From: DRTC01 sp964521025 | Lineage (GTDB): Bacteria; Cloacimonadota; Cloacimonadia; Cloacimonadales; TCS61 | Assembly (NCBI GenBank): GCA_964521025.1 | Contig: CAZFPK010000020.1 | Location: 1-50,009, forward strand | Direction: 5' to 3' | Length of the DNA stretch: 50,009 nucleotides | Shown: positions 24,801-32,015 of the stretch, piece by piece | How positions within the stretch are numbered: position 1 is the first letter of the stretch | Layout: each line of letters starts with the position of its first letter | Position numbers and translations under genes: made by a program | The notes under the pieces: generated by a model | What the model saw: only the letters and a program-made list of their open reading frames with translations | Told to the model about the DNA's origin: nothing | The model's database searches: none

Positions 24801-25768
24801 CCGTAAAAATCGTTCAAATAAACCGGCGCGTGAATACCGATCGTGTTTGCAGGATGGATCAGAAAATCGGTTTCATTCACAATATCTTTCTTGACGGATG
24901 AAAAATCCCGAATGGGAAGATCGGGGCTGGCAACCTGGTATCCTCCCGAAATCTGCACATCCGGGTAACCCCAATGACTGTTTCCCCAGTCAAAAGTATG
25001 CACCTGAATACTGAATTCCTTTTGCCCGAAATCCGTCCTGATCAGATCACAAAATTTCAGGTAACAAACATTGAAAGGATGTGATTCTACCCGGGAAGGA
25101 TCGCTTAATGATTTGCTGTTGCTGTAATCTCCTTCTTCGGTCCATTTAACTTCCCTTCCTGCCCCTGAAATCAAAAGGAATTTTGATTGCTGCTCGACAA
25201 AAACTTTATGGGCGATAGGAATCGAAGGATAATCATCATTCGGATGCGGAGCGGTCGTAATGTGCGGATACGGACTTTCCGGATAATGAACAAACAATCC
25301 CCAGCCAAAATCGAATGCTCCGGTTTCATCATCATAATGCGGGTTTGTGTCGTTATTGTCGTAATGTTCAGGATTCGGAATTTCTCTCAAAAGATGATAA
25401 GTTCTACCCGTATCCATATCGTTGAAGATCACGACTTGATAGGGAAATTCATAAAGATCGAGAGAATCCTGGGTCGCGTCGAGATTGCCTTCCAGAAATT
25501 GAAGAACTGCAATTTCCCAGCAAACGAGCAGCGTATCTGTTGGAATGACGAAATCTCCGAAACCATTCAATTGCCGGTCGTAAGAAGCATAAACATTATA
25601 ACCGGGAGAAACGATCCCTTCCGCAACATGGCTTATCCAGTTATCATATTCGCATTCGGGAGCGGAACCATAAAGGAATTCTTTGAAGGAAGCAGTTTCT
25701 TCGATAACTCCGAAAAGAGAACAGAACAACATTATTTGAATAACAAAAATTAGAGTTTTTTTCCGCAT
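21842..25768 (-). CDS. Large secreted protein with Fn3 domains and type IX sorting domain
   Basis: 1308 residues. After a signal peptide, residues of about 25-440 form a domain I do not recognise, rich in histidine, aspartate and aromatics (TTAPHPNDDYPSIPIAHKVF, FLLISGAGREV, DLWGWGQNKQMQYTHSG); the conserved-looking histidines could suggest a metal-dependent hydrolase, but no known motif is complete. Two fibronectin type III-like domains follow (LQWIPGDCYDIYSYEILYAD; VDISWDVPTQSGCEGFNVYRR), then further beta-rich sequence and a sorting domain (NYPNPFFLNN ... GVYFYKLDVGDKK). This sorting domain lacks the KATESL insert and so serves as a reference. AAGGA precedes the ATG. Confidence 0.75.
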   Translation of the reverse strand: MRKKTLIFVIQIMLFCSLFGVIEETASFKEFLYGSAPECEYDNWISHVAEGIVSPGYNVYASYDRQLNGFGDFVIPTDTLLVCWEIAVLQFLEGNLDATQDSLDLYEFPYQVVIFNDMDTGRTYHLLREIPNPEHYDNNDTNPHYDDETGAFDFGWGLFVHYPESPYPHITTAPHPNDDYPSIPIAHKVFVEQQSKFLLISGAGREVKWTEEGDYSNSKSLSDPSRVESHPFNVCYLKFCDLIRTDFGQKEFSIQVHTFDWGNSHWGYPDVQISGGYQVASPDLPIRDFSSVKKDIVNETDFLIHPANTIGIHAPVYLNDFYGIHYTRYGFTFTDEDTTISVSNHTDLWGWGQNKQMQYTHSGLNHYDNFEPFFHIEMDELPNIYPQNTNNYFWFHGWDPVFRMWDFDHRFDRFIQYYSPWIDALIEILPDMYQMDDGELPVTPTDFQIITECSDHISLQWIPGDCYDIYSYEILYADEPIGDDNFIIRDRENDATLACLAETDHTIDGLEAGQEYFFKIRIRDKNGNYSELSEEITGFTGPAVISNLKTYGRDGYVDISWDVPTQSGCEGFNVYRRTSDTDFVLIDSWLFNPGLLGIDLEDQSYQIADQDVENGEYYIYQVSCNDQFMEEYFYGNPGYASPQKIFEIYVQQNFGTFNDTCYFGMNPYASNGYDENSFDIPTDDDTSGDYFFCEFYESNWDPPNKFEQEIFSGYNPQTSYKRWTYRFRTNQIDESVNIGIVNLDRNDDRLYLLHGGNWTNLTYDTYGFIPENSNYYTFDLYYGNLVPDVDFGPFANQLLFPNETVNFTWTLDFQAGIDFVNVYAENDEITIPVGLELPASQTEISWFVPTLLFENLRLKLEIVMLEGDILNYYSSYKFGIVTSQNVIETFSGWDLVTQNFETGFYPLEEVYGEGSVFYEYFEGGFYESDPLEFLQPYWLFAPQDFYFVVEIADIQHTASDFNLHQGWNLFPNPHRTSYDLSQLQFVLDETVFEYYEAVQQRFIEPFIYQFDKRFVPVDELQEREAYYLFCYEDDLEARFIPYHTNSYSPEFDYNWKLEINAAQNPERNSSVTVGTSEFADSLYNPNYDLLKPLDKPFTDCLTFSLPYDFFGNGFFTAHHQILTEPQNTDDSFSYEWNAKLELPHLEPVSFSIFPDNLPEDHLVYLVMPETNLELFENETIEFMPPDSLLEFSIIITDELVSTQDDEVIPENISLINYPNPFFLNNANKNSLTTIKYSIPQKSKIELKIFNIKGQKVKTLVNEIQEKGFYEVSWTGKDESGKNVASGVYFYKLDVGDKKTLVRKMLLLR

Positions 25769-25893
25769 AAAAATTCCTTAATTATATTTTGGAGTAAAGC
25801 AATCGTGTTGCTTTTTGAGATGCTGCATCTTATTTCTATAGAATAATTGCATTGTTTTTACATCGATTCGGGCGATGCACTCCAAACTCTTTG

Positions 25894-25926
25894 AAACTTC
25901 ACAAATCTTTGAGATTTGGTAAGTTT
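25894..25926. repeat. Palindrome touching the CotH-gene stop
   Basis: AAACTTCACAAATCT, loop TTG, AGATTTGGTAAGTTT. The arm runs into the stop codon (25926-25928). Its outer arms AAACTTCAC / GGTAAGTTT match those at 21801-21837, but the core differs. Confidence 0.75.
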
Positions 25927-28283
25927 TATCGCAATACGACCGTCTTCCTGACGGAACTTTCAAAACCATTGGATTTTAATTTGTAGAAATAAATCCCGGA
26001 ATTTACCGGTTTTCCGGAATCATCTTCTCCATTCCAGACAATGTGGGAAAGCGACTCCGTCGCTTTTGCTTCAAAGGAATTGAAGCACTCCAAAGTTCTG
26101 ACTTTCTGTCCTTTGATGTTGTAAATTATTAACTCTGTACTCTCCGTGTGCTCTGTGGTAAGATTAAAAGAAATTGATGTTTGAGTTGTGAATGGATTTG
26201 GATAATTCTGCAGGACAAGTTCTGCGCTACATTCGCCATCGATCGAAAGAGTAACATTCGCAGCAATCGGAGTCGGCTGCATAAAAATCCAGGTATCTCC
26301 TCCATCCGGAAAGCGACCGAAAGAAATATCGGAAGACTGCTCGCCGAATGTGATTTCATCAAAGATTGTTACTCCATCAAAGGCAACGAGGGCCAGATAT
26401 TCCCCACCGGCATTCAATTTGAAATTTGTATGATTCTCTCCTTGCTCCTGGTCTTCGTCGCACCAGAAAAGAAGGAATCCTCCGGCTGAGATGTTCGTGT
26501 TTTCCGGGATCTGCCATTTGGTCAGGTTGTCGGGATTATCGGTCAGATACGAACCGGCTAAGTTCATATCTTCATTAGAATAGTTATACAATTCCAGCCA
26601 GTCGTCATATTCGCCGAATTCATCTTGATTGAAGGAATCATTCTTTGCCAGAAATTCGTTGATCATCACATCTTCGATCTCGATCTCGACAGATTCCAAA
26701 TATATATTTTCATTTCCGGGAAAATTATGCGATTGTCCGTTCATATCTGTTACTTTAATATGGAAATATCCGTAAGAATCGATTCCTAACGGAGAAATTT
26801 CTCCCAACCAGAGATCGTGATCTTCAACTAATTTTGTGTCAGCCACCGGTTGATAAGACATTGGATAAATAATCGGTTCAATTGCTTCTTCCGGAAAAAA
26901 TTCGATCACAACTTCGTCCAAACCAACATTGCTGAAAGCAGAAACCGAAACACGGACTGTATCTTCCGGATGAGGATTTTTAGGAAACCAGTCTAAATTA
27001 TAGAGAACAGGCTCAGCATCAAAATATGAGAGTTGCTCCAGCAAACTGCTGTTCCGGAGGTTGATGAATTCTTTCAAACCTCTTTTAATATGCTGGTTTT
27101 CGTAATGATCTTCGGAATAAGACTGATGGAAATCAGGAATTGTGAATCCATAATCGAGAGTGCGGTAATAATCGAGTTCAGCCGGTTCGGTAATCTGATC
27201 TTTCAAATTGTCGATGCGGGATTCCCAAATAGGAAGATCATAAACATTTTCATAATAGAATTCCAGGAAATGGGAATAAAGATCGCGATATTGCTCACTT
27301 TCGATAAAACGATCAGCGAGTGGTCTGCTGGCGAGCGGATGTTTGAATTCATAAATATCGCGTTCCGTCCAATCGATATCAAACCAATCGACTCCAAAAG
27401 AGTTATCATAATCATAAGGAATAATGGAAAATCTATCAACGGACGGCTCGTGATAAATATAGAAATTATTCTTTCCATACCAGTAATCATCCCAACTTCC
27501 GGTCAGAACATCGATCGCCATATATTTGAGAACAGACGGAATATCGACTATCACTTCCAGGGAATCGAGCATATTTTCGGATGGAGTGTTGTTGATAACA
27601 TCGATCAATCTTGCCAGTTGGAAATAGTCGTCCGCTTCCGTGTTGGTTTTCAATTCATAAACCCGCATTCCGTTTTCTTCCAATTTGTAAAGATCAGGAT
27701 CGTCTCCGAGGTAAGTCAATCTTGCCGGATAATGACATTTCCAGAGATTTCCGGAAGGATCATTGAAACTCCTGTTCAGAAATTCATCGTCGATATGTTC
27801 GACTGAAATATACAGTCCGTAATATTCATCATTGATATAAACTGTCGTATGCGCTGCTCTGCTCGAAACTTCTCTTATCTGCTGGAAAATATCCCAGCCT
27901 AATTTACTGCGGATAATGGAAGGATCGTTATGTTCACCGTTCAAATTTATTTTATCGACATCGTAAAATTCTCGACCGGGAACGAAAGTATTGAAGGAAA
28001 GTTTGAAAGATTTTTTCCAGGCAAGTCTGGAAGTATTTCCGCGCAAACGAAATCCCACATCTTCGATCGTTTCATCGATATGAACATTGGAAAAATGAAC
28101 TGTTGTATTGTGCATGGAATCGCTCCAGACATTGGCGTAGATCCATTCCAGAGCCTGCGGATCGATGGTTATTTCGATGATTGCAACTTCGGAATCATCG
28201 TAGAGTTTCCAGGATTCGTCTGCCCAGATAGATACATAAGAAATCCACAGCAGGATAAATATTAACAACTTCTTTTGGTTCAT
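25926..28283 (-). CDS. Secreted CotH-kinase-family protein with lamin-tail and type IX sorting domains
   Basis: 785 residues. Signal peptide; a CotH-like protein-kinase domain (about 30-400) with FRLRGNTSR, KKSFKLSFN, DKINLNGEHNDPSIIRSKL, YGLYISVEHID and IIPYDYDNSFG; a linker beta domain; a lamin-tail domain (about 545-690; VMINEFLAKNDS ... WLELYNYSNEDMNLAGSYL); and a sorting domain (NYPNPFTTQTS ... GIYFYKLKSNG). CotH kinases phosphorylate secreted proteins in Bacillus spores; the substrate here is unknown. The sorting domain carries the AAAGCGAC palindrome at 26048-26066. Confidence 0.87.
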   Translation of the reverse strand: MNQKKLLIFILLWISYVSIWADESWKLYDDSEVAIIEITIDPQALEWIYANVWSDSMHNTTVHFSNVHIDETIEDVGFRLRGNTSRLAWKKSFKLSFNTFVPGREFYDVDKINLNGEHNDPSIIRSKLGWDIFQQIREVSSRAAHTTVYINDEYYGLYISVEHIDDEFLNRSFNDPSGNLWKCHYPARLTYLGDDPDLYKLEENGMRVYELKTNTEADDYFQLARLIDVINNTPSENMLDSLEVIVDIPSVLKYMAIDVLTGSWDDYWYGKNNFYIYHEPSVDRFSIIPYDYDNSFGVDWFDIDWTERDIYEFKHPLASRPLADRFIESEQYRDLYSHFLEFYYENVYDLPIWESRIDNLKDQITEPAELDYYRTLDYGFTIPDFHQSYSEDHYENQHIKRGLKEFINLRNSSLLEQLSYFDAEPVLYNLDWFPKNPHPEDTVRVSVSAFSNVGLDEVVIEFFPEEAIEPIIYPMSYQPVADTKLVEDHDLWLGEISPLGIDSYGYFHIKVTDMNGQSHNFPGNENIYLESVEIEIEDVMINEFLAKNDSFNQDEFGEYDDWLELYNYSNEDMNLAGSYLTDNPDNLTKWQIPENTNISAGGFLLFWCDEDQEQGENHTNFKLNAGGEYLALVAFDGVTIFDEITFGEQSSDISFGRFPDGGDTWIFMQPTPIAANVTLSIDGECSAELVLQNYPNPFTTQTSISFNLTTEHTESTELIIYNIKGQKVRTLECFNSFEAKATESLSHIVWNGEDDSGKPVNSGIYFYKLKSNGFESSVRKTVVLR
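26048..26066. repeat. In-frame palindrome in the CotH-gene sorting domain
   Basis: AAAGCGACTCCGTCGCTTT, encoding AKATESL, identical to four other copies in sorting domains of this window. Confidence 0.8.
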
Positions 28284-28300
28284 AAGTTTTCTCGAGAAAT

Positions 28301-28340
28301 ACTTGAATTGAGTCCAAATTCATTTGGTCTTGATTTAAGT
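28301..28340 (+). repeat. Modular palindrome, copy 4 (core CCAAAT/ATTTGG)
   Basis: Arms as in copy 1. The core differs from copy 2 at matched positions on both sides, so pairing is kept. Confidence 0.8.
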
Positions 28341-28345
28341 ATTTC

Positions 28346-28404
28346 GTAACCTCCCAAAGGTCAACATGAGAGAAATCCTCCGTTGGAGACCTTTGGAAGG
28401 TTAC
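28346..28404. repeat. Hairpin with AACCTnCCAAAGGTC arms
   Basis: Left arm GTAACCTCCCAAAGGTC (28346-28362) and right arm GACCTTTGGAAGGTTAC (28388-28404), one mismatch. A related hairpin lies at 31890-31961. Both sit between two modular palindromes. Confidence 0.75.
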
Positions 28405-28412
28405 TTTGGATG

Positions 28413-28460
28413 AAACTTAAATCAAATCTCCGGCAGTTGCCGGAAACTTAATTCAAGTTT
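28413..28460 (-). repeat. Modular palindrome, copy 5 (core TCCGGCA/TGCCGGA)
   Basis: Outer arms AAACTTAAATC and AATTCAAGTTT around TCCGGCAGTTGCCGGA. The last arm base is part of the stop codon of the beta-helix gene. Confidence 0.8.
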
Positions 28461-30166
28461 TAATGAAGCAAAACCATTTTTCTGACGGAACTTTCAAAAC
28501 CATCGGATTTCAGTTTATAGAAATAAATTCCGGAATTTACATGTTTCCCTGATTCGTCTTTTCCGTTCCACTCAATGTGGTAAAGCGACTCCGTCGCTTT
28601 CGCGTCAAAAGAATTGACGCACTCCAAATTTCTGACTTTTTGTCCTTTGATGTTGAAAATTTCTATACTCACAAAATCGGAATTTTGTGTTACAGAAAAA
28701 TTGATCGTTGTCGATGAAATAAACGGATTCGGGAAATTCAGCAGAACAAGTTCTGCACAACTTAGTTCTTGATCGATAGAAGTTCCCTGCCATTCATAAG
28801 CACCCATATCGATCCTGTCTCCAAAAATTCTCGGCTTTCCGATAATATCAAAAGGAGGTAAATTCAATCCGGTTGTATCCGGTGTTCCGGCATCGATGCA
28901 GGGAGAATCTTCAAGTAAAGAAAAGGGATGTTCTCCGGTACCGACGAACAGAGGATCTTCATCGATATTTCCTTCAAGCCAATAAACAGTCCCACTATCA
29001 TTTATTTCGATACCTTCTTCTCCTCCCTGGATATCAGTATAAGAAATAGAAAGAATATTTGGATGATAATCATCATAAGATAAATATATTTCTTCAGGAA
29101 CATTATTCGTTAGGATGCAATTTGTTATATCTGAATTAGTTGCAATAAAATCTATTCCTCCTCCTTGAATTGAAATATTATCGACGACATTTACATTATT
29201 CAGGACAAGTTCAGAAAAACAAACACGCAACCCACCTCCAATGATATCAGCAGTATTATTTGCTATGATTACATTATGAAAAATAGAATTGGATAAATCA
29301 AAGTATATACCTCCCCCATAAAATTCCGTTGTATTATTGGAAATAATTACATTTTTCATAACTACATCGGAAATATTCAAACAAACTCCACCTCCATTAC
29401 TTTCCGAAGAATTATTCAATACTGTAATGTTTTCCATAACGACATCCGAGCCGTAAAAACACATACCGCCACCGCCAAAATCACAAGAAACATAACCTTC
29501 ATAATGGCTAGAATTCTCGACAAATTCGATATCCTGCATTATTACAGTAGAAGACATACAATAAAGTCCACCTCCCGATGCTGCTGTTGTATTATTTTGA
29601 AAAATGCTGTTTTCTATTGTTATTAATGATGATTGTCCATAAAATCCACCACCACCTGAATCCCACTGATCGATTGTGCTAATATTATCATTCACTGAAA
29701 GTTCATAAAATGTTGAATTAGAATTCCGACAATAAATTCCTCCCCCTTTAACAGATGAATTATTGAGAATTTGATTATAAGATATGGTTGGTGATGAATC
29801 GTCTATATAAATTCCTCCTCCATCGTCAGAATTTCCATTTGTAATCGAAAATCCTGTCAAAACAGCAGTAGTATCTTCTCCGCTTTCAAAAGTCACAACA
29901 CTTCCATCCTGATTTCCATCGATGATCGTTTGTGAAATGTAAGTTGTATCTTGTGTTGTCAGAAACAATGATGCAACTGTTATATTTTTTCCATTATAAT
30001 TGATGGTTTCCAAATAAGTTCCCGGCTGTACGAGAACAGTATCTCCATTTACGGAAGCATCGATTCCCTGCTGGATAGTCGGTTGGTCTGCGGGGATACC
30101 GATAATGGTTGAGAATAGAAACGGATTCAACAAAAAAATAAATGTGAAAAGAAAAACGAATTTCAT
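28460..30166 (-). CDS. Secreted right-handed beta-helix protein with type IX sorting domain
   Basis: 568 residues from the ATG at 30166 (GGAGG upstream). Signal peptide; start PADQPTIQQGIDASVNGDTV typical of parallel beta-helix surface proteins; repeated coils containing GGGIY/GGGL (for example SVKGGGIYCRNS, SSESNGGGVCLN); a C-terminal sorting domain (NFPNPFISST ... GIYFYKLKSDG). Pectate-lyase-like and PMP-like passengers share this build. No catalytic site was identified. It carries two in-frame palindromes, at 28582-28600 and 28670-28689. Confidence 0.87.
   Translation of the reverse strand: MKFVFLFTFIFLLNPFLFSTIIGIPADQPTIQQGIDASVNGDTVLVQPGTYLETINYNGKNITVASLFLTTQDTTYISQTIIDGNQDGSVVTFESGEDTTAVLTGFSITNGNSDDGGGIYIDDSSPTISYNQILNNSSVKGGGIYCRNSNSTFYELSVNDNISTIDQWDSGGGGFYGQSSLITIENSIFQNNTTAASGGGLYCMSSTVIMQDIEFVENSSHYEGYVSCDFGGGGMCFYGSDVVMENITVLNNSSESNGGGVCLNISDVVMKNVIISNNTTEFYGGGIYFDLSNSIFHNVIIANNTADIIGGGLRVCFSELVLNNVNVVDNISIQGGGIDFIATNSDITNCILTNNVPEEIYLSYDDYHPNILSISYTDIQGGEEGIEINDSGTVYWLEGNIDEDPLFVGTGEHPFSLLEDSPCIDAGTPDTTGLNLPPFDIIGKPRIFGDRIDMGAYEWQGTSIDQELSCAELVLLNFPNPFISSTTINFSVTQNSDFVSIEIFNIKGQKVRNLECVNSFDAKATESLYHIEWNGKDESGKHVNSGIYFYKLKSDGFESSVRKMVLLH
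28582..28600. repeat. In-frame palindrome in the beta-helix sorting domain
   Basis: AAAGCGACTCCGTCGCTTT, encoding AKATESL. Confidence 0.8.
28670..28689. repeat. Second in-frame palindrome type (CACAAAAT-CGGA-ATTTTGTG)
   Basis: This hairpin encodes part of SVTQNSDFVS in the first loop of the sorting domain. The same loop in three other genes holds TTEHTEST, and in two others a short PQKS. A close copy is at 32225-32244. Confidence 0.75.
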
Positions 30167-30201
30167 CTTAACCTCCGGTTTAATACTGATGAATATTTCC
30201 G

Positions 30202-30247
30202 AAAAACTTAAATAAAGAGGGATAAATCCCACTTAATTCAAATTTTT
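30202..30247 (-). repeat. Modular palindrome, copy 6 (core GGGAT/ATCCC)
   Basis: Same outer arms, with a fifth kind of core. It overlaps the stop codon of the barrel-like gene at 30246. Confidence 0.78.
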
Positions 30248-30713
30248 ACTTAAAAAAATACAAAATGGAAAATCCAGGCATAAATGTAAGTAACTTGTTA
30301 TCATCATCACTATTCAATTTAAAAGTTAATGGAGAACTAACGAGGAAGCGCATATTTCCGGAGAAAGTGATCTCTACTTCCGGTCCGACTCCAATCGCAT
30401 ACATTATCCTGTCCGGCTCATTTTCTTCGAGGTGAATAAGAGTTCCGAATCCGCTGACAATATTAAATCGAGTTTTACGAATCGAATGAAGCGGCTTGAT
30501 CAATTCCAATCCAAGCGAATGAAATGTTTGCGATTTATTCCCACCTCCTCCGTAAGTTGCTTGAAAACCGTACATTTCATTTACATACCTGTATGAAACT
30601 CCCATTCCGCTGGTCATTCCAATGCTTAATCCGAATCCTTTTTCAAATTCAATTTCTGCTAAAAGAGTAAATGTAATGAGAGTGATCACAGTTAATGCAA
30701 ATAGATTTTTCAT
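30246..30713 (-). CDS. Small outer-membrane-barrel-like protein, paralogue C
   Basis: 155 residues with a signal peptide (MKNLFALTVITLITFTLLA), alternating beta strands rich in glycine and aromatics, and a C-terminal aromatic (LYFFK). Shared with the next two genes: a GLSIG/SG-x-G-x-SYR block followed by GFQ near residues 30-55. It is probably an outer-membrane barrel or lipocalin-like protein. No known family was recognised. AGGAG precedes the ATG. Confidence 0.65.
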   Translation of the reverse strand: MKNLFALTVITLITFTLLAEIEFEKGFGLSIGMTSGMGVSYRYVNEMYGFQATYGGGGNKSQTFHSLGLELIKPLHSIRKTRFNIVSGFGTLIHLEENEPDRIMYAIGVGPEVEITFSGNMRFLVSSPLTFKLNSDDDNKLLTFMPGFSILYFFK

Positions 30714-30797
30714 CTCAAAACTCCTTTAAAATGTAAATGTTATGACAGGATTTGTTGATTTTCCTGTAAATCCCGTTACCCTGTCTTATTTGGTCTT

Positions 30798-31268
30798 TTA
30801 GAAATTGTAGTAAAGACCAATTTCAGGAATGGGAAAAGTAATCGATCGCGTATCTTCGGAATATGAATTAAAGATGTCCATAAATGTAACAGGCAGATCT
30901 AATGAAAAATGAAGATTTTTAATAATAGTGAATTCCATGCCAATTCCAGCTCCTAGAGAAATAAAGTACTCATTTTCTGATTCCGAACCAAACTCCAAAA
31001 AAGCTGAAGTTGCAGCAAAATAATATGCTTTTGAAGATGCTGTTTTGTGGAATGGTTTCATTGCTTTAATGCCGATCGGTACATAAAAATATTCTTTTGT
31101 CCCTATGCCGATAAAGTTTGTCTGAAATCCGAATGTTTCGTTGAAATGCCTGTAAGAAAATCCTGAACCGGAAGCAACTCCAAATGCAATCCCAAGGTTG
31201 TGCCTGGATTCTGCCGGCAATATTGTTATTATTAGCAACAATAATAAAATGGTTATTTTGCTTTTCAT
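30798..31268 (-). CDS. Small outer-membrane-barrel-like protein, paralogue B
   Basis: 156 residues, signal peptide, then NLGIAFGVASGSGFSYRHFNETFGFQTN. It keeps the SGSGxSYR and GFQ motifs and ends in an aromatic (LYYNF). It lies 8 bases after the stop of paralogue A and is likely in the same transcript. AGAGGA precedes the ATG. Function unknown. Confidence 0.65.
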   Translation of the reverse strand: MKSKITILLLLLIITILPAESRHNLGIAFGVASGSGFSYRHFNETFGFQTNFIGIGTKEYFYVPIGIKAMKPFHKTASSKAYYFAATSAFLEFGSESENEYFISLGAGIGMEFTIIKNLHFSLDLPVTFMDIFNSYSEDTRSITFPIPEIGLYYNF

Positions 31269-31276
31269 CTTATCCT

Positions 31277-31819
31277 CTATTTGAAATAATAATGTACACC
31301 GGCTTGTGGGATGAATTTAACAAATTCTTTTTTATCATCATAATACCAGGGCCATTCCACAGACATGTGCAGATGTTTTGTTATAGGAAATTCAAATCCG
31401 ATACCGATCCCGACATTCAAATAGATTTCATCGATTACCAGACTTTCCTTGATCTCCCAGGATTCTGTTTCCGGGTTATACCACTCTTCATCATCTATAC
31501 CTTTTTCAAAAACATGGAATATCGTAGTTCCGCCCAGAAGATAAAACCTGGTGGTTTTTTTATTATGCAGAAGATAATAAAATGTTCCCGAAATATTCAC
31601 ACCAAAATATTCGTTATCAAATTCGGGATTATCAACATCCGGTTCGTAATTGTAAATTGCACCACCAGCGATCTGGTAGCCGGTTTTCTCCCTCATCTGA
31701 CGATACGAAATTCCGCTGCCGGAAATATAACCTGCCGACATACCGAGAGAATGGGTTATTTCTTCTGCAGGAAGAATGGAAGCGATGAAAATAATAATTA
31801 TTACAATTGATTTCTGCAT
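31277..31819 (-). CDS. Small outer-membrane-barrel-like protein, paralogue A
   Basis: 180 residues, signal peptide, then SLGMSAGYISGSGISYRQMREKTGYQ. This is the longest of the three, with an acidic loop near 95-125 (EKGIDDEEWYNPETESWE). It ends in HYYFK, fitting a barrel C-terminus. First of the tandem trio; GGAG precedes the ATG. Confidence 0.65.
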   Translation of the reverse strand: MQKSIVIIIIFIASILPAEEITHSLGMSAGYISGSGISYRQMREKTGYQIAGGAIYNYEPDVDNPEFDNEYFGVNISGTFYYLLHNKKTTRFYLLGGTTIFHVFEKGIDDEEWYNPETESWEIKESLVIDEIYLNVGIGIGFEFPITKHLHMSVEWPWYYDDKKEFVKFIPQAGVHYYFK

Positions 31820-31841
31820 AAAATCTCCAGTGTACCAAAAT

Positions 31842-31881
31842 ACTTGAATTAAGTCCTAATTCATTCGGTCTTGGTTGAAGT
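31842..31881 (+). repeat. Modular palindrome, copy 7
   Basis: Arms ACTTGAATTAAGT and CTTGGTTGAAGT with core CCTAAT/ATTCGG, slightly degenerate. It lies upstream of the barrel trio. Confidence 0.72.
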
Positions 31882-31889
31882 TTTAATGA

Positions 31890-31961
31890 ACCTTCCAAAG
31901 GGTCAACCATTAAAGAGTTTCTTCGTTAGAGACTTAATCTCCTGCGGAGATTTTGGAAGGT
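31890..31961. repeat. Hairpin with ACCTTCCAAA arms
   Basis: ACCTTCCAAA (31890-31899) pairs with TTTGGAAGGT (31952-31961). It resembles the hairpin at 28346-28404 and has the same place between two modular palindromes. Confidence 0.7.
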
Positions 31962-31971
31962 AATGCAATAC

Positions 31972-32015
31972 AAAAACTTAAACCAAGCGAGATAAATCTC
32001 ACTTAATTCAAGTTT
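31972..32015 (-). repeat. Modular palindrome, copy 8 (core GAGAT/ATCTC)
   Basis: It ends at the stop codon of the 1043-residue protein gene, as copy 3 does for its own gene. Confidence 0.78.

Noticed and set aside
30246..31819. The barrel trio as further type IX cargo
   Set aside because: None has the sorting-domain motifs; they end in aromatic residues as outer-membrane barrels do.
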